64,000 nt of DNA from Gymnothorax reevesii (taxonomy: Eukaryota > Chordata > Actinopteri > Anguilliformes > Muraenidae). Within the stretch, counting starts at the first letter, position 1. Every line of letters starts with the position of its first letter. The translations under genes were made by a program, and so were the position numbers. Below, in pieces: positions 54,512 to 64,000 of this stretch. The stretch is from contig CM056574.1 in the NCBI GenBank assembly GCA_029721435.1, forward strand, positions 32,692,001 through 32,756,000. The letters are read 5' to 3'. The notes beneath the pieces were generated by a model. That model saw nothing but the letters and a program-made list of their open reading frames with translations, was not told the origin of the DNA and did not search any database.

Positions 54512-57500
54512 CTGCAGGTCAATGGCCATAAAAAAAACAACACAGTAGACATGAATATTATTCACTGAATACATTTCAAATGCTGAGGTCAACTCAACTA
54601 CTTTGACCTGTCACTGCAATGTATGATGGTGCAACTGCATTCAGCGGTGCTAGCATAGCACAGATACACTCAGATCACACATTTTGTAATCCCCTGTTGT
54701 ACAATGGTTGAGCTTCTAAAGTGGATTGAGTTAAAGCGGCTTTTTTTCAGCAAGCCAAATACTTTTCATGCCCAATTATTCATAGTACATACGAGTAGTC
54801 AAGTTGTTTTCACCGGCTATGGGGCTAATGCTAGCAACCGACGTGTCTCCAAAAACAAAGCTCTACTGTGACATTCATTTCACCTTTCCTAAACTCCATG
54901 GTAACATAATTTACCCTTCCTCACTAAATCTCCAACTGTGAACTTATATTCACAATCCTCACTTAATCCAAAAATGGCATCACCAGTTTGCAATCATGAC
55001 ACTACCCACTGTAACACCACTCACCTCCTCGTCCTCTCCATTGGCGATGTAAGATGTAAAGCCCCCAAATTCAGTCTGCCAGTCTGAAACCGAATGGAAC
55101 ATTACAATAATAAGTACTTAGGTACATGCACCAATTCCTCTTACCACCTTTCGAGTATTTTATGCAAGAAAGGGCTCAGTCCCCATCTTTATTTCACTCA
55201 AAGCTGATACTTTCTTGCCCATGGCTCATTTACCATTGTGCTTGTGCCTTTGCCCATAACCCTCTCCCAATCCCACCCAGCCAAAACCTTTCTAATCCCC
55301 TCTCCAGAACAACCTGCCTGCCTTCTACCCTTTCTTTAGCCATCAAAAACCCTACACTGCTCATCCATCCTCAATACACTGCTCACAGAATTTAGATCTT
55401 CAAATCACAAATACACTTCTGCACTGTGGTCATGACACGTGTATCCACCTGACCTTCACAGCCGAAGTGGAGCAGCAGATCCAGGGCAAACTCAGTGTTG
55501 TCCAGGTCAGTGTCGTGGACGAGAGTGTAGTCCCCGGGGCTCCAGCGACGCAGTTCTCCCCGACACACCGGGGTGCTGGGCTCTGGGAAAGACGGTGGGA
55601 CACAGCGAACAGGATACTCACTATGGTGGGAGGGGGCAGGTCATTCTGGGTCCTTCAGAGAATACTGCTCTAGACCCCACATCCTACAGGAATGTTGGTG
55701 TGGACCCCTGAATCATCACTAGCATTCACCTCACTTATGACCACGGTATGCAGAAATGAGCCCTCGTGAGGATGGCTCACCTTTGCTCTCACTCTCCTGC
55801 TCTCTCTCCTGCTGGCGTCCGCTCTCAGCTGGAAACCCTCTGGAGGAACCTTCCATCCCTTCCTCATGCCCGTCCCCTTCCTTGTCCACCTCCTTCTCTT
55901 CATCACTCTCAGGAGCCAGAAAATGCAGCTTGAGGCCAGTGAGGTTGGAGAGAAGCAGGAAAAAGGCCTCGGAGGACAGCAGCTCCCAGCAGGCGCTAAT
56001 GCATGCCGGCAAGTCCCGCTGGTCTGCTTGTTCGTAACACCTGCATTTGAGCCACAGAGTACCACACACAACTGAACTATCGCTGGCCGGCATGCACCAG
56101 AATCACTGCTGTACATGCAATCACTCAGCAGCAGGCCTGTACGCTGGGCACACAGAATCGGTTATAGGTACTAGCCTGTTTTCAGGTAAACTAAGCACTA
56201 GCGCCATCATTGCTTGCCAGTTCTTGTCACTTTATTGTGTTCTCATGTCACTGAGGCAACCACATGAAAAAGATGACACTATAATGGAGATGCACACAAA
56301 TGCTTGCACCACAAAAGGTGTAAGAAATATAAACAGATGAACTCAACTAAATATAGACATGAGGCTGCACATCCTCACTTTTAAACTCATAATATGAATT
56401 CAAACACTAATTTAATAGTTAAAAGTGTTCCTTAAATCTTCAGACCATAAAGATAATCAAAAAAACATTCCATGTCGGCCAATTAGCAACCAAAATTGTG
56501 AGAAAGACGCTCACCTCTTGTTGGGAGGACCCCTCCGGACCCACTGAATCTCATTCTGTCTCAGGGCTTCGTTCACCTCCTTAAACTTTTCTTCCTGCGG
56601 AGAGGAGTACACTGCCATTTCCACCCAGACAACATTCCAACACTACTGCAGTCAGGACAACATCTCACTTTCAACCAAGTGGAGCACATCTAACCTTCTC
56701 AAACAGTCACAGGGAAACTAGTGCCAGCAAGGAATGCCTCTTTCACACAGACTGGAAATATTTAGGCTAGTGTGTGTTTATGTTAGACTACCAGGATGAC
56801 ACTGTGGAACACTCCACACCCACAACTAGGATTTAATTTAAATATGTTCTGATCCTATGAGGGCGATCACATACATAATAAAAACTGTGGTAAAATATGG
56901 TGCTCATTGTTCACTGGTTTATTTCTGCAATTTTTAATAGTATAGTTTACCTGAGCAATGCCTTTCACATTTTCTGTATCGCAAAACCGATTCTATGTAA
57001 ACAAAACCAAAAGTCAAAAGTCCCCCATGAGCATAACAAGTAAAAATCACAATAAACTGGATTTTTTTTAAAGACAACCCACCACTTTTTATTATTACTA
57101 ATGAAATCAGAAGAATCTCTCACAACATTATTTCAAGACCTGACACACGAAAACTTCCAGGACAATGACCAGTGACCAGTACAGGTATTTGCCCACCAGT
57201 CTCTAAAGGTGTGATGAGTTTAGAAAAGTATAAGTGATTTTTTTGCATTCAAATAGTTTTTGTGAATCAGGCTGGCATAGTTGAGAATTTCTCTGCATAC
57301 TCAGAGGGGCAGTCTGTGCAGCTGAGGAGTGTGGGCAGTATAAAGTAGATGCTTACTGACCTTGAGGAAGTTCCTCAGGAGGATCTCCGAGGCCTCCTCA
57401 AACTCCTCCTGCACCTGCCCCTGGTAGTCCATATCCAGGTACACTGGGTTTATCCACTCAAACAACAGCTCCTCCTATGGGGGGGGGGGGTACACACTGC

Positions 57501-60500
57501 AGTCCATCTTGCCATCGCCTACATCAGTGCTATTCGTTTTGCTTCACCTATGCTCTAAACCCAAAGTTCCCAAACAATGATCAGAAGAGCAGTGCCAGTC
57601 CCTGGTGTTTGCAGCTAGTCATGCATGCCTAATTTTGTTGACCTTACGATGTGCGCCAGCCCCTGAGGCTGAGAACTGCTAAAGATTTTTTCAGAAATGC
57701 TGCAGGACACCAGCTGATTTCACAAATGAGGTAAACCAGGAGAAAAAAATTGTTTGCGAAATACAGCCGTGTACAGCAGTGGCTGGACAGGTACACATGT
57801 ATGAAGTACTGCAAAGAGCAGTACTTTAGCCTGTAAGCACCAGCAAATACAAATATATAAGCGCAAGCTCATTCACTCTGTAAGACTGGTACCCAGGCTC
57901 AGATTATTTGAATGAAGCCTGGTTTATACCATTAACAAAGCGCATCTGGCACTGGTTTTTTTATGCGCGGCAAAGTCTGTCCAACTGGTCTTTGGCCGTA
58001 GACCCAGCACCCTCCAACTTCGATGCAGGAAATGCATTTCCCAAACTCTGGACATCCCTCCCTCCTCATTTCTATCATGGTTCACAGATTGAGAGGGCAT
58101 CTAAACTTACATCCCGGGGGAGGTGAGGGTATCGGGGCAGTGCCGGCTCTATGTATCGCGGGGGCCGATCCAGCGAATGCCCGTGGAACCAGCCGCTCAC
58201 AGACAGTCGACACTTCTCCTCCGAGATCACTTCTGAAACCTGGCATACAAACAGATGGACCAACAAACCAATACAGCACCAACCACCAACATCAACCCAG
58301 GGAGACAGACAACAGGACAAATGGCTTCTTAAACTTGAGTTCTGTTTTGCAAACAATTAATGGCAGAGCTGGATTATTACAGAGTAAAGCCCAGAACCTG
58401 ACTAAATCTGGGTTCAGTTGGCACATTTATCTGGCCAACTTGGTAATCCTGCCAGGGAAATATCACCCTGATAGGGCACGGGTATTACCACAAACACCTG
58501 CATGCAAAGACAAAAAAAAATAAAAAATCAGGCACAACAAACGCCGCCTCTCGCACATACTTTCACCTACTTGTACGAAATTCAATAGGGATCTATTCTG
58601 GGTCAGTGGCAATCCCTATACCGAATTTGAGGTGAATCGGGCCATAAGTTTTTGCTGCTAGAGTGTTAACAAACGCAGAAACATACAAACAAACCAAACC
58701 AAAAACAATACCCCTTCCTCACCCTTTGGGTGGGGCGGGGTAAAAACAACCAGTCAGCACAAAGCGGCCAATATCCTGGTTCGCCACAACACAGCCAATG
58801 AAAACCTCCCAGCAAGGTGCAGTGAATGAGGTGTAAAATGCCATTACCTGATGGAAGGAGATAGGGGAGACCTCAAAGAATACCAGAGTGTTCCAGGAAG
58901 GGACCAAAGACTTCACCAACTTCTGGGGCTGGTAGTTCTCTGGAGAGAAATGGGGAGGAGGAGACACATAAAACTACAGCACGGAGACATTATTCTTGAA
59001 TGCATCCCTGTTGTTAATTTTGATTTCATCACGGCTGAGAAAGACGTTCTACAGCATGGTGGCTCCATCACTATGCTGGGGCATTGGGTTAATGTTTGCT
59101 ACAAAGACCAGTGCTAAGTTGGCAGTTCCGCCATGGCCACACCAGGAGCAACTTCTATTGATGAGCAAGGCCAGCATGTACACAATATCCAATGCACCGC
59201 TTCTTCTCGCCAAATCAACATGAGGAGAACAGGATGATCTGGGTCCAATGTCATGTTTCATTAGCACTATAACAAATGGAAGCCAAACCCACATTAAGTG
59301 GCAACAGAATTTCCTGAGCAAATAAGGCTGGGTGCAGGCGAGACTGCAGACTCCAAACTGAAGGAGCGTGTACAAAGTCTTTATTGACATGGTTTCAAGG
59401 GTACCCTTCAAGCTTCTGTACTGTACCATCTGTACTGTATAGGTCCAGGGTGCCCCCGTCCGTCTGGTGCCATTCGGGCACCAGGTACAGGATGAAGGCG
59501 ATCCTCCTCCCCTCCAGCTCATCGTCATGACAGAGCAGAACATCTGAAGACAGTAAGAGAGGGTGACACATCTGCCTTAATAATTCAGCCATAGTAAGGG
59601 CAAGCACACTTCCCACAGAAGTCAGTGGCTACAACACCTTCCGTTCAGCCTGTCTAGTTACAATGAATATTGATGAACATCCAAGCAATTAAGAGTGTCT
59701 CTGAACCAAGAAATTCACCTCTTAAATGAATAGTAGATACTCAATGTCTGAAAAAACTATGTCAGAATTCTATGGCGACTGCAATACTTGTGTACTGTTA
59801 CACAATACAGTGTGAAAAAATTACAGAATGGGAACAGTAATGAGAAAATGGCGACAGAAAATAGGACAATGGGAGCAGGACGTAGAAAAAAAAAAAGGAT
59901 GAGAAGACCAGGGATGGCATGGGAAGTACAGAGGGGGAAATTATCGATCATGAAATCAATTTAAAATGAAGGTCCTCTTCTTTTCAACTTCAATAGAGCC
60001 TCAGTATCTTTTTTTGAGCGACAGTCCCAGGCGTAGCGCACAATTCTGCGAGTGTAGCACAATCAAGGCACTATATAGTATAAATAATAGTTCTAGTATA
60101 ATCCCATTTTTTTTTCCACGCAGCACATCAAAATATGATAAACAGGAGGCACCAGGCACAAAATACCCCACCAAAGGGAGACGTTTAGTGTTTTGGGCAT
60201 TGATAAACCTGAGACCCCCTTGACATGTGATCCCTACCAGTAAGAAGCCAAATGACGTCACATCACCGTGTAGCTTATGGTTGGAAGCAGAACTGAAAAA
60301 TGCATGTTTAAATTTCAGTTTTTCAGTATTTCCCGAAAATACTGTGCAATTTGAGCCATTTTCAAAGACTGCTGATAGCGGGAAAAAATGAACACACACT
60401 TATGGAAACAATATACCCTCGTCTCCTGTCGGTGGGGTGACCACTTGCTGATGATTAATAACCTTGAGGCAGAAAACATCCAGAGAGATTAGACCTGAGG

Positions 60501-62666
60501 AGGCATGTGCTCACAGAAAAGTACTCACCAGTGTACTCGTACTTGGCACAAGAAATATCCACCGTGGGTTCCAGTTCCACCTGCAGAACCTCAGCCAGCC
60601 ATGACCTGAACTGCTGGAACAGCACAGCTCTGAGGTGAGGGTGCAGGAGAAACATGGCTTCACCATTAATACCATGAAGACAGAGCAAAGCCATTTACTC
60701 TCCCAATAAAAGTAGCAGGGCTTGTCAAGGGGTGCTCACAATGGTACAGTCTAATGCAGCAGTTCTCAAACTCCGTCCTCTGAGACCACCGTGTATGCAG
60801 GTTTTCATTGCAACCACAACTGCGATTCCAGAATTCTATTAAGCTGTTGATTTGTCTTAATTCGTTGGATTCTTTTTTTTTTTTTTTGCTTTAACTTCAT
60901 AATATAAGGGAAATGCAATGCCAGCCATGGGAAATAAAACCCCATGTCCATATTGTGTTCATAATGCTGAAATACAAGTAATTGCACAAGGTCAAAAAGT
61001 TAATTACTGAGCTCCCATAGGTCACTGCACACAAGGTTTAAGTTTTTAAGAAAATTTTTTTCTGAAATGTAACCAAAAAACAGGTTGTCGTTGTCAATTG
61101 CTTTGCCTTTTAACTCTTCATTATTAAATAAATGGTCAAATTTAAAAATTGGTGACCATGCATCAATAATTATACCAATCAAGAGCCTACTGATATTTTG
61201 AAAGTTATTGGCACAACTATTTAAATTTCTTCCTAATTATTCTGCTGTTTTTCATATGGCAAGATGAGAATATGGTCATTCCCTGTCAATTCTCGTAAAA
61301 CAGGGAATTTGCCCCAGTGAGTGGTCTCAGATTTTCCTGAAGAAATTCCTATGAATACCTTACCATGAACCCCCCAAGTTTCAGCCCTCAACTCTTAGTA
61401 GTTTTCAGGATATGGGCATTTAAAAAAAAAAATAAAACATCGTTTTGCCGTTTTTCAGCACTCTTGAATTGCGCATTTAACTTGCAAGCATTTTAGGACA
61501 CTTTGAACTCTTGAAATATTAATGCCATATGGTGAAACTTCTTGGAATAGCAAATTCTTACCACGCTTTTGGAATCTGACGTTGCAATGCCTCTATCTGT
61601 GATAGTTTCTGTGTTGCAAGCCCCTGAAATCTCAATTTTGATTTGCGACAAATAAAAGATTACATTATCAAGGCCCCTCTAAATCTTAACTACATGGCTC
61701 AGGATCCACACACTTTATCTGTGGTATTTTGGGCACAAGAAGTTATGCACCTCTCATGGCATATACAAGGAAATGCCCATATCACCAAAACTATTGGGAG
61801 TAGAGGACTGAAACTTGGTGATTCTTCCAAAAAAGTGTTGAAGCAATTTTACGAATTTTCTGAGACCACTCACTGGGAGGGTGTGTGAATTGACATGGAA
61901 TGACCCAAAATGAAATTGTAATTGTTCATAGTATGTAAAGCTATTTTTCAAAATATTGCTTAAAATGGTAATGAAACAAAATTAACTACTCATTAGAATT
62001 CTAGGACCGCATCTGTGGTTGGAAATGAAAACCGGCATACAATGGTGGTCCCCCAGGTCCGAGCTTGAGAACCACTGTTCTAATGCTTACTAGCTTGAAC
62101 ACATGCACTCATTTACATACACAAACGCACACAGAAACGTAAGCTAATGGGGAAACACTCACTTCAACCCTGCAATGTGAGGCTCCTTCCTCTTCTTTAA
62201 GTCATCAGACTGTGGAGTCAAATCAGTGGTCAAGTTAGGCCAGAATCAAAGGCGATATAAAACATCTTCTTCACTGTTGTAAAACCAAAATGAACAAAGT
62301 TGGCCTGTCACACCTTAAACATTAAAGTATTACATTTATTACTAGCAAGGCTCGAGTTTAAAATAACAGTCGTGAAATCAGCCAAGTTAATCATTGAACA
62401 ATTAAAAATTTAAATCTTCAAATTAGACGTTAACCAAACAATACAAAACAAATATTACCGCCCAAAACATGTTTCATGAAGCCCAAGTTGGTAGGAAAGC
62501 TCAAAGTATGCTAAATATACCTGCTTGAATTTGTACAAGTCATTGGATTTGTCGTGGAAATTCAAATCAGATAGTTCCGTCTGTAGGTTCTCGACAAAGC
62601 TCTGGTCCTGAATGAAGTTTTTCAACACGCAGTGGGGGAAAGGGTAACAGTCCACTTCGATTCCCC
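54350..62666 (-). CDS. ogfod1: prolyl 3-hydroxylase OGFOD1 (5'-partial, 12 exons seen)
   Basis: Exons (minus order) 62666-62521, 62209-62163, 60629-60529, 59543-59427, 58939-58848, 58239-58111, 57474-57361, 56594-56515, 56040-55781, 55582-55454, 55083-55025 and 54511-54350 join in frame to about 477 codons. Human OGFOD1 is 542 aa, so roughly the first 60 residues are missing. The N-terminal 2OG-Fe(II) oxygenase domain keeps the iron ligands HxD (CHDDELEGR, exon 5) and distal His (FHQ, end of exon 6), plus the 2-oxoglutarate-binding Arg region ([11 protein letters not shown], exon 7). The C-terminal half is the second, non-catalytic jelly-roll of the family. OGFOD1 hydroxylates Pro62 of ribosomal protein S23 and affects translation and stress granules. 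Exon numbers assume a single missing first exon. Confidence 0.95.
55025..55083 (-). CDS. ogfod1: ogfod1 exon 12
   Basis: Acceptor TTTCAG|A, donor [29 protein letters not shown] matches human [20 protein letters not shown]. Too short for a long open frame; placed by homology and phase. Confidence 0.92.
55454..55582 (-). CDS. ogfod1: ogfod1 exon 11
   Basis: Acceptor CCCCAG|A-type (TTTCCCAG|AG), donor [27 protein letters not shown] and [14 protein letters not shown] match human CQGELRHWKTGHYTLIHD and EFALDLILYCGCEG. Confidence 0.94.
55781..56040 (-). CDS. ogfod1: ogfod1 exon 10
   Basis: Largest exon. [20 protein letters not shown] matches human [20 protein letters not shown] and is followed by an acidic Glu/Ser-rich linker of about 45 residues, variable in the family. 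Acceptor ATGCAG|G, donor AAG|GTGAGC. Confidence 0.95.
56515..56594 (-). CDS. ogfod1: ogfod1 exon 9
   Basis: [18 protein letters not shown] then RRGPPNKR, matching human PEKFTKVCEALEHGHVEW and SRGPPNKR. Acceptor CCGCAG|G, donor AG|GTGAGC. Confidence 0.93.
56595..57360 (-). other. ogfod1 intron 8
   Basis: GT-AG intron (GTCAGT donor). AT-rich with no recognised element. Confidence 0.6.
57361..57474 (-). CDS. ogfod1: ogfod1 exon 8
   Basis: 38 codons, phase 0 at both ends. [20 protein letters not shown] matches human [20 protein letters not shown]. The acceptor is preceded by a run of 12 C then ATAG. Confidence 0.94.
57475..58110 (-). other. ogfod1 intron 7
   Basis: No element recognised; a 12-base G run (plus strand) lies at its acceptor end. 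Confidence 0.6.
58111..58239 (-). CDS. ogfod1: ogfod1 exon 7
   Basis: 43 codons, phase 0 at both ends. [20 protein letters not shown] corresponds to human [20 protein letters not shown], including the Arg that binds 2-oxoglutarate. Acceptor GCCAG|G, donor GAT|GTAAGT. Confidence 0.95.
58529..58745 (-). repeat. dispersed repeat, family B, copy 2
   Basis: Inverted relative to the copy at 22821-23041 and similarly complete, with the same terminal words (GGCACAACAAACGCCGC and GGGGCGGGGTAAAAA). Lies in ogfod1 intron 6. Confidence 0.75.
58848..58939 (-). CDS. ogfod1: ogfod1 exon 6
   Basis: [20 protein letters not shown] then [10 protein letters not shown]; human [30 protein letters not shown]. The distal iron-ligand His is the penultimate residue. 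Acceptor TCCAG|A, donor CAG|GTAATG. Confidence 0.95.
58940..59426 (-). other. ogfod1 intron 5
   Basis: The donor is GTACAG, a weak but GT site. An open minus-strand frame runs through it and into exon 5 but has no recognised homology. Confidence 0.6.
59427..59543 (-). CDS. ogfod1: ogfod1 exon 5
   Basis: [20 protein letters not shown], then [10 protein letters not shown]: the HxD iron-binding pair and the conserved strand of the oxygenase fold. Acceptor CTTCAG|A. Confidence 0.95.
59544..60528 (-). other. ogfod1 intron 4
   Basis: AT-rich, with an A run near 59887-59897. No element or gene was recognised. Confidence 0.6.
60529..60629 (-). CDS. ogfod1: ogfod1 exon 4
   Basis: [20 protein letters not shown] then [10 protein letters not shown]; human ILFEDFRSWLSDISKIDLE, DMSCAKYEFT. 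Acceptor CCTCAG|A, donor CTG|GTGAGT. Confidence 0.95.
60758..62078. mobile_element. hAT-type element, 1321 bp, 8 bp target duplication
   Basis: A perfect duplication TCTAATGC flanks it (60750-60757 and 62079-62086). Inverted ends AGCAGTTCTCAAACTCCG and ACAGTGGTTCTCAAGCTCGG resemble Charlie-type hAT termini. No transposase is recognisable. A second inverted repeat of 632 bp lies inside. Located in ogfod1 intron 3. Confidence 0.88.
61274..61905. repeat. internal foldback within the hAT element
   Basis: Arms of about 150 bp (from GGTCATTCCCTGTCAATT at 61274 and its inverse ending 61905) share CCCAGTGAGTGGTCTCAGA, CAAGTTTCAG and ATATGGGCATTT. Either a nested element or an inverted structure belonging to the hAT family. 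Confidence 0.7.
62163..62209 (-). CDS. ogfod1: ogfod1 exon 3
   Basis: 47 bp exon encoding [15 protein letters not shown]; human SDDLKKRREPHISTL. Acceptor CCACAG|T, donor AA|GTGAGT. Confidence 0.94.
62521..62666 (-). CDS. ogfod1: ogfod1 exon 2 (first exon visible)
   Basis: [20 protein letters not shown] then [20 protein letters not shown] and KFKQ; human MDPFLHCVIPNFIQSQ..., NDLYKFQQ. Acceptor TTACAG|GG, donor CAG|GTATAT. The ATG 25 bases upstream lies in intron sequence and is not taken as the start. Confidence 0.93.
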
Positions 62667-63123
62667 CTGTAAGGGAAGTCGGCAGACACATCGAATCAAG
62701 ACAGTTGTACTCTCACGTGCTTTTATCCAATCTGCGCGAATGGTCAATAGCTCTGTGTCTGTCCAATTAGATATCAAAAGTGTGGCGTTTATGCACAGCA
62801 GAACAATGTCATTTTCAGGTGATGAGACGAATTTAACAGCCTCTAGCTAGAAGAGGATGTTTTCCCTAATTTCAGCGGTCTCAGGGCAGTATACAGTGTG
62901 AGAATGTTTTTGCATAATGAAATGTGGGAAAGACTCCCACCCGCACCCTTTTTTTCAATCTACAATGTCCAGTATACACTCTAAAAAGGGATTTCCATCC
63001 CTTGACTGCTTCCCAACCCCAACCCGAATCCTGCACCAGTTGTCCTCAAATCACAGTCCTCATGGCTGATTTGCGAATCCTGAGAGGGCTGCCTTCACCA
63101 CGCCCCTGAACGAATTTCATTGA
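62667..63123. other. ogfod1 upstream intron or 5' region
   Basis: No first exon was recognised. Part of a family A-like repeat (TCCTCAAATCACAGTCCTCA, about 63041-63064) lies at the end. Confidence 0.45.
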
Positions 63124-63165
63124 TGGTTAGGGTTAGGGTTAGGGTTGGAGCCATCAATAAATACA
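63117..63165 (+). repeat. telomere-like repeat in a small hairpin
   Basis: Four consecutive TTAGGG-type units (GGTTAGGG at about 63125-63148) are bracketed by inverted 8-mers ATTGATGG (63119-63126) and CCATCAAT (63151-63158). Confidence 0.85.
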
Positions 63166-63579
63166 TTTACAACATTTAGATCTGCGTTCTCATGGGCCTT
63201 GGCCTGCTTGTTTTCCATCCTTCCTTTCTCTGGGAGTCGGGTAAAAAAAGTCAAGCCAATTAGAGACATACATTTTTCAATATTTGCCATGAGGGAAAGG
63301 ATGTGTTTAGTCGATTTTCCAGTTGCCACGCTAATATCCAATTGATCGATCGCGCTGCACGCTTGATAAAACGCTCAGATTGGACAAACGTCCATGACAG
63401 CACAACCCAGGCTATGGCTGCATCCGAATATCAATGGCGCCTCCAAGGGGTGGCCGGGGGGGGCCGCGGCCACCACGCAAAAATGACTGGTCGTCTCACA
63501 ATAACAATGTAAGTGCTCCACAATACGCGAAACTACAAGTAAACTAGACAGTGCAGAAGTCCAACAGTCTATTTATTAG
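63166..63579. other. ogfod1 5' flank, GC-rich hairpin
   Basis: GGTGGCCGGGGGGG and CGCGGCCACC (63449-63474) form a short GC-rich hairpin. No gene recognised. Confidence 0.45.
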
Positions 63580-64000
63580 GCCTTGGCTTTGGTGACTAAT
63601 ACTGCAGATTGGAGAGCAAATTTTGTGATATCAGAAAGTGAGGATGATGTTTAATGTTTGTAGCCCCAAAAACACTGTCTGCTTCATGACCGTAGACTGT
63701 TCGTGACACAGGCTCCTATTTGAGGCATTGAGCTGATAAGCATATGGTCGTCACTGGAGTACATTGGAGAGGCGTTACCAGTTAATTTCTGAACCAGTAT
63801 TTTGAACGTCTGCTGCAGTGGAAAATATATTGTTCAACAGACTGCTTATCAGCTCAATGCCTCAAACAGGAGCCTGTGTCACAAAAAGTCTACCGTCACA
63901 AAGCAGTCTGCGTTTTTGGGCTAATAACGCCGGACATCGTCCTCACTTTCGGACATCACGAAAGCTCTCCAATTTGCAGTATAAGTCACCGAAGCCAAGG
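63580..64000. mobile_element. foldback element cut by the window end
   Basis: Left arm (about 63580-63742, starting GCCTTGGCTTTGGTGAC) and right arm (about 63838-64000, ending GTCACCGAAGCCAAGG) are diverged inverted copies sharing GACACAGGCTCCTATTTGAG and GCATTGAGCTGATAAGCA, around a spacer of about 95 bp. The outer end of the right arm is not visible. Confidence 0.8.

Noticed and set aside
62667..62691. ogfod1 starting at the ATG at 62691 without an upstream exon
   Set aside because: The stretch matches a splice acceptor (TTACAG) and homology begins just after it; the family has a longer N terminus.

Overview
The window is nuclear DNA from a vertebrate, most likely a ray-finned fish. It carries spliced genes with GT-AG introns. 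The interspersed repeats are typical of teleosts: Tc1/mariner remnants, hAT and TTAA-type MITEs, a V-SINE, L2-like LINE tails and a Ty3/gypsy element of the Gmr1 type. No prokaryotic features, rRNA genes or CRISPR arrays were seen. The species cannot be named from the sequence alone.

Three protein-coding genes are supported exon by exon, with splice phases that agree throughout. (1) fbxl8 (+, coding 6674-10060, 2 coding exons, 373 aa) encodes an F-box/leucine-rich-repeat substrate adaptor for SCF ubiquitin ligases. (2) hsf4 (+, coding 17022-48875, 12 exons, 427 aa) encodes a heat shock transcription factor with DNA-binding domain, HR-A/B trimerisation region, a phosphorylation-dependent SUMO motif and an HR-C-like segment near the C terminus. 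(3) ogfod1 (-, coding 54350-62666, 12 exons visible) encodes a 2-oxoglutarate/iron prolyl hydroxylase of ribosomal protein S23. Its first coding exon was not found, so the gene is 5'-partial here. fbxl8 and hsf4 lie head-to-tail as in human 16q22. hsf4 and ogfod1 converge across a 5.5 kb gap with no recognisable gene.

Layout: 1-6300 is repeat-rich (tRNA-derived SINE, a solo LTR split by a 928 bp palindrome, two more palindromic elements). 6319-10060 is the fbxl8 promoter and gene. 10062-16700 is intergenic, with an LTR retrotransposon fragment broken by a Tc1-like element, and simple repeats. 16900-48875 is hsf4; its 11.6 kb intron 9 hosts a complete 5.97 kb Gmr1-like LTR retrotransposon (39382-45354) with indistinguishable LTRs, in sense orientation. 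48876-54349 is intergenic. 54350-62666 is ogfod1, with a hAT element in one intron. 63124-64000 holds a telomere-like repeat in a small hairpin and a foldback element cut by the window edge.

The most notable signal is regulatory sequence inside a transposon family. The LTRs of the Gmr1-like element carry a run of p53-family half-sites about 50 bp upstream of the TATA box, and a CTCF-like core motif near the LTR start. Both are still present in an older solo LTR at the other end of the window. The element has the unusual integrase-before-reverse-transcriptase order and a SCAN-like gag. It looks recently inserted yet carries a frameshift, in-frame stops and a changed protease active-site residue.
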